Below, one piece after another: positions 44,489 to 52,273 of a stretch of 64,000 nucleotides of DNA; the stretch's first letter is position 1; every line of letters starts with the position of its first letter. The translations under genes were made by a program, and so were the position numbers. A model generated the notes under the pieces. The model did no database searches. It was not told the origin of the DNA and worked only from the letters and a program-made list of their open reading frames with translations. This DNA is from UBA11051 sp964390495 (GTDB taxonomy: Bacteria; Armatimonadota; Zipacnadia; Zipacnadales; UBA11051): positions 103,769 to 167,768 of the forward strand of contig CAYMIN010000008.1 in assembly GCA_964390495.1 (NCBI GenBank), read 5' to 3'.

Positions 44489-45208
44489 ATGTCACTGCTC
44501 GCGGAGAATCTGGTAAAGAGCTATGGCGGCAGACGCGTGGTTGACGAAGTCAGCTTGCAAGTCAGCCGCGGTGAGATCGTCGGCCTGCTCGGTCCCAATG
44601 GTGCCGGCAAGACCACCTCGTTCTATATGATCATCGGCGCCGTGTCCAGCGAGGCGGGCCGCGTGGTGATGGACGGAGAGGACCTGGCCGGCAGTCCCAT
44701 GCACGTGCGCTGTCGCAAGGGCATCGGCTATCTGGCCCAAGAACCCTCGGTGTTCCGCAAGCTGACGGTCCTGGAGAACCTGCTGCTGGTGCTGGAGATG
44801 CAGGGCCTGTCGCGAGAGCAGCAGCACCAGCGGGCCGGGGAGCTGCTGGAAAAGCTCGGCATTGCCGAGATCGCCAACCGCCAGGGCCTGGTGCTGTCGG
44901 GCGGCGAGCGGCGCCGCGTCGAGATCGCCCGCGCCCTGTGCACCGAGCCGTCATTCATGCTGCTGGACGAGCCCTTCACCGGCGTGGACCCCATCGCCAT
45001 CGAGGAAATCCAGTCCATCGTTACCGCCTTGCGTAGTGATGACATCGGGGTGCTGATCACCGACCACAATGTGCGCGAGACGCTGGGGATTACCGATCGG
45101 GCCTACATAATCTTCGAAGGTCAGATTCGGGTCGAGGGCACCTCCGATGAGATCATCGAAGACCCGACGGCGCGTAAGTATTACCTCGGTGAGAAGTTCC
45201 GGATGTAG
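44489..45208 (+). CDS. lptB: LPS export ABC transporter ATP-binding protein LptB
   Basis: 239 aa. Walker A GPNGAGKTT, Q-loop YLAQEPSVFRKLTVLENLLL, signature LSGGERRRVEIARAL, Walker B MLLDEPFTGVDP and the switch ITDHNVRETLGITDRAY are all typical and intact. The C-terminal DPTARKYYLGEKFRM ending is characteristic of LptB. It powers LPS extraction through LptF/LptG. Only one LptF/G-type permease is encoded next to it, so its partner is elsewhere or the permease acts as a homodimer. Confidence 0.94.
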   Translation: MSLLAENLVKSYGGRRVVDEVSLQVSRGEIVGLLGPNGAGKTTSFYMIIGAVSSEAGRVVMDGEDLAGSPMHVRCRKGIGYLAQEPSVFRKLTVLENLLLVLEMQGLSREQQHQRAGELLEKLGIAEIANRQGLVLSGGERRRVEIARALCTEPSFMLLDEPFTGVDPIAIEEIQSIVTALRSDDIGVLITDHNVRETLGITDRAYIIFEGQIRVEGTSDEIIEDPTARKYYLGEKFRM

Positions 45209-45344
45209 GTTGAGCAGCGTACGGCTCCAGAGTGGGGCTTCTGGGAGGCTGACGCGGGCTGCAAGCCCGAGCCACGCGTTGGGGGAAAGCGTTGCAGATA
45301 GTGCACAACAGCCGTCATCTGAGTCGTGCGGACAGGGCAATTTC

Positions 45345-46433
45345 ATGCGGCGACTCGACAGATATATAACCTCGCAACTCGCCCCTCTGCTGCTTTTTGG
45401 GATCGGCGCATTCCTGGTGATACTGGTCGGCGTGGAGCTGCTGCCGAGGGCGCTGCGCATGATCGTGCGCGAGGACTTTCCGCTAGCAGTGGTCGGACGT
45501 GTGTTCATCTACCGGCTGCCGGCGATGATCGCTCTGACTGTGCCGATGGCGGTGATGTTCGCCAGCCTGATGACCGTGGCCGGCCTCTCCTCACACGGGG
45601 AACTGCAGGCGCTGGAGGCCGGCGGCATCCCCTTCCTGCGCGTGGTCGCTCCGGTAATCGTCGCGGGATTCATCCTGGCGCTGGTGACGTTAGGGTTCAA
45701 TGAAGCAGTCAGCCCCGTAGGTAGTAGGAAGGCCTTCCAGCTAATTAAGCAGTACCGCGAACAAGGCAAGGCGGTGGAGAATATCACCTTCCAGATCCCC
45801 GAGCGGGGGCCGGCCCGCGAGCTGTTCCGGATGGGATCGTTCTCGCCGCAGACGGGCGTGGCCAAGGATATTATGGTGATCCAGTTCGGCGAGGGCGGCA
45901 AGTTTTGGCAGCTTTTCGAGGCCGAGTATGCCGACTGGCGGGGCGAAGAGTGGGTCCTGCACAATGTGGTGAAGCTGGAAATGACGCATCGGGGGCAACG
46001 GCGGACGCGGCTGGAGACGATAACCATTTTTGTGGGGAAGGCCCCGGGCCAGCTTGATGAGATCAAACAGAACCCGGACGAGATGAGTATCGGGCAGTTG
46101 CAGCGGCTGCTGCGGCAGCGGCGGGCGCTGGGGCTGACCTACCAGCCGTACCAGCTTGAGCTGCTGCAGCTTATCCAGAGCCGGCTGGCGCTGCCGTGGT
46201 GTGCGCTGGGCTTTGCGATGTTAGGGGCGGCTCTGGGCCGCCGGCCGCTGCGAGCCTCGGCCGGAGTTGGCTTCGGCCTGTCGCTGGCGGTGGTGTTTCT
46301 GTATTATGTGGTGTTCAACGCCCTGACACTGATGGGGGAGCGCGGGGTGCTATCACCGCTGGTGACGGCGTGGACGCCTAATGTGATACTTTTCGCCAGC
46401 GGGGTGTATCTGCTGTATAATAGTGACGGTTAG
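45345..46433 (+). CDS. LptF/LptG family LPS export permease
   Basis: 362 aa with three membrane helices at each end and a periplasmic jellyroll between, the family layout. LDRYITSQLAPLLLFGIGAF opens the first helix; RLPAMIALTVPMAVMFASL and LSSHGELQALEAGGIPFLRV form the conserved coupling region; RLALPWCALGFAMLGAALG is near the end. Whether it is LptF or LptG cannot be told. I start at ATG 45345; the longer frame from 45147 overlaps lptB and is Arg/Ser-rich. The 136-nt gap before it has a 6-bp hairpin (45255-45269). Confidence 0.88.
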   Translation: MRRLDRYITSQLAPLLLFGIGAFLVILVGVELLPRALRMIVREDFPLAVVGRVFIYRLPAMIALTVPMAVMFASLMTVAGLSSHGELQALEAGGIPFLRVVAPVIVAGFILALVTLGFNEAVSPVGSRKAFQLIKQYREQGKAVENITFQIPERGPARELFRMGSFSPQTGVAKDIMVIQFGEGGKFWQLFEAEYADWRGEEWVLHNVVKLEMTHRGQRRTRLETITIFVGKAPGQLDEIKQNPDEMSIGQLQRLLRQRRALGLTYQPYQLELLQLIQSRLALPWCALGFAMLGAALGRRPLRASAGVGFGLSLAVVFLYYVVFNALTLMGERGVLSPLVTAWTPNVILFASGVYLLYNSDG

Positions 46434-46481
46434 CTGGGCTCGACTGAGTATGTGGCGCTAAGGTTAGTGTGGTGTAGCCGG

Positions 46482-48065
46482 ATGCCGAGCTATACAATTG
46501 TGGTCCTGGTCGGTTTGGTGGTGCTGGGCGCTCTGATTGCCTGGGCCGGGGATGTGATCGGCTACCGGCTGGGCAAGAAACGGGCCAGCCTGTGGGGACT
46601 GCGGCCGCGCGCTACGGCCCGTGTGGTAGGGGCAATCGCCGGCGCGGTCTTGCCGCTTATCGGTCTGCTGGTCGCGATGGCACTGAGCCCGATGGCCCGC
46701 ACCGCGCTGCTGCAACTCGACCAGCTCACCCAGCAGCAGGAGACGCTCAAGCAGACGATCGAGATGCAGCGGGAGCTGGCTCAGAAGGCGCGCAAGCAGG
46801 CCGCCGTCTTCCGCGCTCAGGTCGAAGAGGCTCAGGAGCGCAGCCGGCTGCTCGCAGAGCTAGTGGATAAGCTGGAGACCGACAGCTCGCGGCTGAAGCA
46901 GGAGGTAGCCGGGTTGATTAGGACCCGCGCTAATCTCCAGACGAAGGTGCGCCGTCTGGAGAAGCAGTACCGCCAGGCTCAGAGCGACCTGGCCGCCGCA
47001 GAAGCGGAACTCGAGACCGCCCAGCAGAAGCTGGCCGCCACTGAGAAGGAACTTGCAGCTACGGAACAGCGACTGGCAGAAGAGGAGAGCAAGGTCGCCT
47101 CCCTGGAGGCGACCAACCGGGAACTGAGAGCGACGGAAACCCAGCTCAAAGCCGATATAGATGGCCTGAAACAGCAGATTCCGGCGCTGCAGAAACAGGT
47201 CGCCCAGCTCCGCGACGAGATGGCTGGTACCAAGCGGCAGCTAGCAGAAACCAAGCAGGAGATCGAGCAAGTCAGTCGGGAACGCGATGTCCGAAAGGCG
47301 CAGTTGGAGCTCCGGCGGCAGGAGCTCGAGGCCCTGGAGCGGCAATACGAGCTTTACCGCAAACGCCAGGCCGGCATCGCCGAGAGCCCGGTCATCTATG
47401 AGACCGGCGACGTGCTGCTGAGAGCCATCGTCTCAAGCGACCAGACCGAGGAACAGCTCGCCAATACCCTCTTCGAGATGCTGCCGTTCGCCAGTCTGGC
47501 GGCCGAACGTAAGGGCGCGGTGCGCGGAGCCAACGGCCGAGCGGCGTTGCTGGTGGTTCCCTGGCCGCCGGAGATCACCGACCGCGAGCCCACCGAGCGC
47601 GACATCGTCGAGTACTGGGCGCGGGAGATGAAGAAGCTGTCGGCGATAGACAGATTCGTGGTTTCAGTGGTGGCCTTCCGGCGGCTGACACTGGCGGAAC
47701 GAGACCAGCTCCATGTGGCGATGTGGCCGCGGCCGAATGTGCGCGTATTCGTCCAGGATGAGGTTATCGCTGAAACGGTAATCGAGGCGGACAGTGAGGC
47801 TGTGGACATTTTCACCGGCATCTGGTACCTGCTGCGCTATAAGGTGCGCCAGCGTGCGCAGCAGGAAGGCCTGCTGGCCAATCCGGAGACCGGCCAGTAC
47901 GGTGCCATTGATGCCGCCGAGCTGTTTCAGCTCATCGAACAGATCGAGCAGTACGACTATGATGTCAAGGTGCAGGTCACGCCGAGCCAGGACATATACA
48001 CCGCCGACGAGCTGAAGATCAAGTTCGTAATCCACCGCGAAAGCTCCGGCAAGTCCAATGAGTGA
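46482..48065 (+). CDS. DUF3084 domain protein, coiled-coil membrane protein
   Basis: About 527 aa. Two N-terminal membrane helices (about 4-22 and 46-68) with a conserved linker GYRLGKKRASLWGLRPRATA, then a long coiled coil (about 85-305; repeated KLAATEKELAATEQRLAEEE-type heptads), then a mixed alpha/beta C-terminal domain (about 320-500). This is the DUF3084 architecture known mainly from cyanobacteria and a few other phyla; the role is unknown, perhaps envelope organisation. I prefer ATG 46482, where the family sequence begins; the frame opens at GTG 46452. It overlaps the next gene by 8 nt. Confidence 0.8.
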   Translation: MPSYTIVVLVGLVVLGALIAWAGDVIGYRLGKKRASLWGLRPRATARVVGAIAGAVLPLIGLLVAMALSPMARTALLQLDQLTQQQETLKQTIEMQRELAQKARKQAAVFRAQVEEAQERSRLLAELVDKLETDSSRLKQEVAGLIRTRANLQTKVRRLEKQYRQAQSDLAAAEAELETAQQKLAATEKELAATEQRLAEEESKVASLEATNRELRATETQLKADIDGLKQQIPALQKQVAQLRDEMAGTKRQLAETKQEIEQVSRERDVRKAQLELRRQELEALERQYELYRKRQAGIAESPVIYETGDVLLRAIVSSDQTEEQLANTLFEMLPFASLAAERKGAVRGANGRAALLVVPWPPEITDREPTERDIVEYWAREMKKLSAIDRFVVSVVAFRRLTLAERDQLHVAMWPRPNVRVFVQDEVIAETVIEADSEAVDIFTGIWYLLRYKVRQRAQQEGLLANPETGQYGAIDAAELFQLIEQIEQYDYDVKVQVTPSQDIYTADELKIKFVIHRESSGKSNE

Positions 48066-48474
48066 GGGGCCGCTAGTCGCAATTGACCCGGGCAGCGCCA
48101 AATGCGGGATTGCGGTGCTCTCCGCCGACGGTGAAGTGCTGCAGCGCGAGATCGTTGCTGCGGAAACGATCGGTGAGACGGTCCAGGCCGTGGCAGAGGC
48201 GCATCAGGCGAGCCAGATTGTGGTCGGTGGCGGGACCGGCTCCCAGGCTGTACTGGAGCGGATTGTGGCCTGCGGTGCTAGTACGGAGGTCACGCAAGCA
48301 CCCGAAGGCTACACGACGCTAGAGGCGCGCGGGCGCTACTGGCAGGAGCATCGCCCCGGCTGTTTGCTGGGACTACTGCCTGCCGGGATGCGGATACCGC
48401 CGCAGGCGATAGATGACTACGCCGCCGTGGTAATCGCGGAACGGTTCCTGGCTGGCAAGACGTCGCATCGGTGA
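48058..48474 (+). CDS. Small RNase H-fold protein (RuvC/YqgF-like)
   Basis: 138 aa. The N-terminus PLVAIDPGSAKCGIAVLSAD is the first strand and Asp of the RuvC/YqgF resolvase fold; QIVVGGGTGSQAV carries the third strand; and IDDYAAVVIAERFL provides a late acidic residue (Asp-Asp). The core is shorter than RuvC and close to YqgF in length, but the usual YqgF motifs are not all clear. It overlaps the DUF3084 gene by 8 nt, so the two are translated together. A nuclease function is inferred from the fold only. Confidence 0.72.
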   Translation: MSEGPLVAIDPGSAKCGIAVLSADGEVLQREIVAAETIGETVQAVAEAHQASQIVVGGGTGSQAVLERIVACGASTEVTQAPEGYTTLEARGRYWQEHRPGCLLGLLPAGMRIPPQAIDDYAAVVIAERFLAGKTSHR

Positions 48475-48563
48475 TGTAACATAAGACCTATGGCTACGGG
48501 GAAATTTGCCAGGCGATTAGGTAGTCATTCGCTGCATCTTGTACAATTTGGCCTAGCGTACTG

Positions 48564-48592
48564 TTGAAATTCTTGCGCATTTGTTTTAGAAT
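48564..48592 (+). promoter_or_regulatory. Sigma-70-type promoter of ftsK
   Basis: TTGAAA (48564-48569) and TAGAAT (48587-48592) are separated by 17 nt in an AT-rich stretch of the 205-nt gap after the RNase H-like gene. A start near 48599 gives a leader of about 90 nt before the ftsK start. Confidence 0.65.
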
Positions 48593-48688
48593 TGGATCAC
48601 AGCAGTGTAAGCATTCGGAGAAATAGCGGCTACTCTAGCTCTCACCCGCCATATTCTAGCTTATGTCACGGCCCGGAGGGTGAGCCAT

Positions 48689-51220
48689 TTGGCATCGCAG
48701 AAAAGAACCACAGCAAAAGACGTAGAGGCGCTGCGCAACGATCTGACGGCAGTCGCTCTGACCACTTTCGGGGCGCTGGTACTTGCCGCCCTGATTTCCA
48801 ACGCCTACGGTTCGCAGGGCGTTGTGACCACCGCGCTGGCCCGGGCGTTGCTATTTGCGCTGGGGATCGGCGCCTATGGTATCCCCGTAATCGCCTTCCT
48901 GCTAGCGGTTGTTTACGGCGTTGATCGGGCTCCGGTAACCGCACCCCGGCTGCTGGTGGGCAGCGCTCTGCTTTTCCTCGCTGTGTTGATCGGCATTCAC
49001 CTGGGCGTGCCCGAGCCGGCGGTATTCGAGCCCACGACCCTGCAAAGCCATGGTGGGTACGTCGGTGCGGCCGGCGCCTATGGCCTGCGGCTTGTGTTAG
49101 GCCCATACCCCGCCTATGTATTCCTGGTCGGCGTAGTGGCGGTTGCGGCGGTGCTGCTGACCCAGTCGCGACTGGCGCAGATGTTCAAACGCACCGGGCG
49201 GGCGGCGACCAATGGTCTGCGAGTGGCTAAGGCGGGCGTCAGCTCGGCGATGCAGAAGCGTCCGCCCCGCGAAGCGCCCAGTCGGTCCGGCAAGCGGCGG
49301 GCACCGCGCGAGCGCAACGGCCCCGGTGTGGACCTGGATGACCCCGAGGAGGACCGGGCAGGCAGGGCAGCAAGCGCCCGCGCCACAGCCAAAGCCGAGA
49401 CGAATAGCTCGGCACCGGAGCCTGGGAGCGGCAACCCCAGCGGCAGCGTTGAGGCCGACCCGGCGCTAGAGTCGGTCAGTGCTCAGCGCGCGCAGATGTA
49501 CATGGTCAGCGACGAGGTGCGCTTCAAGCTGCCACCGACGTCGCTGCTAACGGATTTCCCGGAGGAGGCTGAGACCCAAGAGCAGCGCGACGAGGCGGCC
49601 GAGCGGCTGGTGAAGCTGGAGGACACGCTGAGAAGCTTCGGGATTGAAGCGACCGTGACGCACTACGAACGCGGGCCGGTAATCACGCGCTATGAGGTGG
49701 AGCTGGAGCGGGGGATTCGGGTCAATCAAGTTACTCGGCTGGCCGACAACATTGCGATGGCGATGGCGGCTACCGATGTCCGCATCGAGGCCCCGATTCC
49801 GGGCAAATCCGCCATTGGGATCGAGGTGCCTAACCAGCGCTCGTCCCTGGTGGCCTTGCGGGACATGGTGGAGGCGCCGGAGTTCAAGGACCATCCTTCC
49901 CTACTGGCGATCGCTCTGGGCCGCGGCGTATCCGGGCAGCCGGTGGTCGCCGACCTGGTGGACATGCCGCACCTGTTGGTAGCCGGGGCGACCAACGCGG
50001 GCAAAAGCGTGTGTCTGCATACTATCATCGTCAGCTTCCTGATGCGGGCCAAGCCGCACGAGGTGCGGTTCATCATGATGGACCCGAAGCGGGTCGAGTT
50101 GAGCCGCTATGACGGCATCCCGCACCTGATGGCACCGGTGGTGTACAGCGTATCGGCGGCCTGTGATGTAATGCGCAAGGCGATCCGGGAGATGGAAAAG
50201 CGGTACGACAAATTCGCACGCGTCAGCGCGGCGAGTATTGCCGAATACAACTTTTTCGCCACCGGCGCGCGGGCGGTCGCCGACCAGAAAACGGTGTCGC
50301 TGGAGTTTCTGCAGGAGCAGATGGAAATCAGCGAGCGGCGCGCGCGGCATCTGATGGATATGCTGCAGTACGGTGATGTCGTGGAGGAGGCGGAGGTAAT
50401 CGGCGATGACTGGCGGGTGCTGATCAATCGCGAGGACGAGCGCTGCCTGCCGATGCCGCGGGTTGTAATCGTGATTGACGAGCTGGCGGACCTGATGATG
50501 CAGGCGCGTTCCGAGTTCGAGTTCTCGATCTGCCGGATAGCGCAACTGGCACGGGCGACCGGGATTCACCTGGTGATCGCGACCCAGCGGCCGTCGGTGA
50601 AGGTGGTCACAGGTAACATCAAGGCGAATATCCCCTCGCGTATCGCGCTGGCGGTGGCCTCGCAGATCGATTCGCGGGTTATCCTCGACGAGCAAGGGGC
50701 GGACCGGCTGATCGGGCGCGGGGATATGCTGTTTGCGCCGCTGGATGTGCCCAAGCCACAGCGGCTGCAGGGCTCGTTCGTGGCGCGGGACGATATCGAG
50801 CGGGTGGCCGAGTTCTTGCGTGAGCAAGGTGAGCCGAGCTTTACCATCATCCCGCAGGAGAAGCAGGAAGGGGAGGATGGGGACTTTGCGTCGGACTTGG
50901 GCGTCTCCGACGAGCTCTATGCCACCGCCGTGCAGTACGTGGTGGCCGAGCAGGAGGCCTCAGTGTCAATGCTGCAGCGGCGGCTCAAGGTCGGCTACGC
51001 GCGCGCCGGCAGGCTGATAGACACGATGGAACAGCGCGGAGTGGTCGGGCCTCACGAGGGACCGAAGCCGCGAGTGGTACTGGTTGGCCCGGGCATGGCC
51101 GAAGCGGCGCTGCAGGGCCTAGCACCCGGCCAGCAGTCGGCGGATGGCGACGGTCCCGAGCCGACCGCAGAGTCCGCCGAGCGCGAACCCGACTTCGCTA
51201 AGGAGGCCGAAAGCGAGTAA
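48689..51220 (+). CDS. ftsK: FtsK/SpoIIIE DNA translocase with an extra winged-helix-like insert
   Basis: Septal DNA pump, about 843 aa. Four N-terminal membrane helices, an Ala/Pro/charged linker (about 190-275), the alpha domain and then the RecA-like motor: Walker A GATNAGKS (about 433-440; family usually has GSGKS), Walker B VIVIDELADLMM (about 593) and ATQRPSVKVVTG. The C-terminal gamma winged helix (about 740-801, ASVSMLQRRLKVGYARAGRL) reads KOPS-type DNA signals in known FtsK proteins. Unusual: between EYN and LPMPRVVIVIDE, where relatives have 15-25 residues, there are about 65 (about 522-588), including VSLEFLQEQMEISERRARHL, which aligns to gamma without gaps. I start at TTG 48689, 8 nt after GGAGGG; a GTG at 48680 overlaps that site. 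Confidence 0.93.
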   Translation: MASQKRTTAKDVEALRNDLTAVALTTFGALVLAALISNAYGSQGVVTTALARALLFALGIGAYGIPVIAFLLAVVYGVDRAPVTAPRLLVGSALLFLAVLIGIHLGVPEPAVFEPTTLQSHGGYVGAAGAYGLRLVLGPYPAYVFLVGVVAVAAVLLTQSRLAQMFKRTGRAATNGLRVAKAGVSSAMQKRPPREAPSRSGKRRAPRERNGPGVDLDDPEEDRAGRAASARATAKAETNSSAPEPGSGNPSGSVEADPALESVSAQRAQMYMVSDEVRFKLPPTSLLTDFPEEAETQEQRDEAAERLVKLEDTLRSFGIEATVTHYERGPVITRYEVELERGIRVNQVTRLADNIAMAMAATDVRIEAPIPGKSAIGIEVPNQRSSLVALRDMVEAPEFKDHPSLLAIALGRGVSGQPVVADLVDMPHLLVAGATNAGKSVCLHTIIVSFLMRAKPHEVRFIMMDPKRVELSRYDGIPHLMAPVVYSVSAACDVMRKAIREMEKRYDKFARVSAASIAEYNFFATGARAVADQKTVSLEFLQEQMEISERRARHLMDMLQYGDVVEEAEVIGDDWRVLINREDERCLPMPRVVIVIDELADLMMQARSEFEFSICRIAQLARATGIHLVIATQRPSVKVVTGNIKANIPSRIALAVASQIDSRVILDEQGADRLIGRGDMLFAPLDVPKPQRLQGSFVARDDIERVAEFLREQGEPSFTIIPQEKQEGEDGDFASDLGVSDELYATAVQYVVAEQEASVSMLQRRLKVGYARAGRLIDTMEQRGVVGPHEGPKPRVVLVGPGMAEAALQGLAPGQQSADGDGPEPTAESAEREPDFAKEAESE

Positions 51221-51224
51221 ACAA

Positions 51225-51241
51225 CCGCCGCGCGACGGCGG
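51225..51241 (+). terminator. Possible terminator hairpin after ftsK
   Basis: CCGCCG (51225-51230) and CGGCGG (51236-51241) form a 6-bp GC stem with a 5-nt loop, 4 nt after the ftsK stop. The tail is CTTCAACACG, without a T-run, so termination would be weak or factor-dependent. Confidence 0.35.
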
Positions 51242-51323
51242 CTTCAACACGACCTGCCTGACTAGCTACTGACCGATTCACAGCGTAATTCACGGCAAGA
51301 TTGGCACAAGGGAATGAGTCACG

Positions 51324-52235
51324 ATGGCGGTTCAGACACACGAGCAGGCTGTCGGGAGCAAGCGTCGTCCCCGTAGCAAGCCCCGTAACACCCTCAACGA
51401 CTTAAGCGGCAAGCAGTGGATCAAGCGTACCAAGTCCTGGCTGGTCTGCGACTCCAAGCGATATCACCGCAACCGGGATACCGAGCTGCATCCGGCCAGG
51501 TATCCGGAGGAGCTGGTCGCCGAGTTCGTGGAGTTTTTCAGCAAGCGCGGGCAGTGGGTGCTTGATCCCTTCGCCGGCTCCGGGGCTACATTGGTGGCGT
51601 GTCATGAGACCGGACGGCGGGCGGTAGGCATCGAGATCAGCCGCAAATACGCCGCGATGTCCGACCAACGGCTGGCAGAAATCGGCGCGGAGGGCTGCTG
51701 CGTAGTGACCGGCAATGCCGCCGGCGTTGATGATCCGAGCTTCTGGGCCGAGCACAGCAACGGCGAACTGAGCGACATCGCTCGTACTCCCGAGGGTCTG
51801 CCGGTCTTTGACTTCATTATGACCTCCCCGCCCTACTGGAATATGCTGCGGACCAGCCGTGGCGGCGTCGAGTCCACGCACAAGCAGCGCGCCAAACAAG
51901 GCCTCGATACCTTCTACTCCAACGATGGGGAAGACCTGGGCAATATCGGCGACTACGGGGAGTTCATCGAGGCGCTGGGCGGGATCTTCGAGCGCTGCGC
52001 CGAGGTACTGCGGGATAATGGGTACATGGTAGTGGTGGCGCAGAACGTGCGGGTAGCTGCCGGGGAGGTGCGTCCGCTAGCGTGGGACCTGCAGCGGCGG
52101 ATCTCTCGCACGCTCAGCTTCCAGGGCGAGCGGATTTGGTGCCAGGATTCCAAGAAGCTGGGCATCTGGGGCTATCCGACCGTGTTCGTGCCGAATTACC
52201 ACCACCATTATTGCCTGATCTTTCAGAAAAAGTAA
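51324..52235 (+). CDS. Solitary DNA methyltransferase (N4-cytosine/N6-adenine type)
   Basis: 303 aa SAM-dependent amino-methyltransferase. DPFAGSGATLVA (from about residue 81, cofactor motif I) followed by GRRAVGIEISRKYAAM precedes the catalytic motif TSPPYW (167-172). The SPPY form is common in N4-cytosine enzymes, but in most of those the catalytic motif comes first, so the order here is of the other arrangement. The N-terminus is Lys/Arg-rich and C-terminal GYPTVFVPNYHHHYCLIFQK is a family-like ending. No restriction nuclease is adjacent, so it may act as an epigenetic or orphan methylase. AAGGGAA precedes the ATG. The target site is unknown. Confidence 0.85.
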   Translation: MAVQTHEQAVGSKRRPRSKPRNTLNDLSGKQWIKRTKSWLVCDSKRYHRNRDTELHPARYPEELVAEFVEFFSKRGQWVLDPFAGSGATLVACHETGRRAVGIEISRKYAAMSDQRLAEIGAEGCCVVTGNAAGVDDPSFWAEHSNGELSDIARTPEGLPVFDFIMTSPPYWNMLRTSRGGVESTHKQRAKQGLDTFYSNDGEDLGNIGDYGEFIEALGGIFERCAEVLRDNGYMVVVAQNVRVAAGEVRPLAWDLQRRISRTLSFQGERIWCQDSKKLGIWGYPTVFVPNYHHHYCLIFQKK

Positions 52236-52273
52236 TCGTTGCCCGGCGGCCGGCCGGCTGCTATCCTGATGCC

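Noticed and set aside
45255..45269. Intrinsic terminator between lptB and lptF/G
   Set aside because: CGGGCT/AGCCCG is only a 6-bp stem with a 3-nt loop and no T-run; the genes are likely cotranscribed.
51324..52235. Restriction-modification system around the DNA methylase
   Set aside because: Neighbours are ftsK and rimO; the only nuclease-like gene is 27 kb away, next to recD2.
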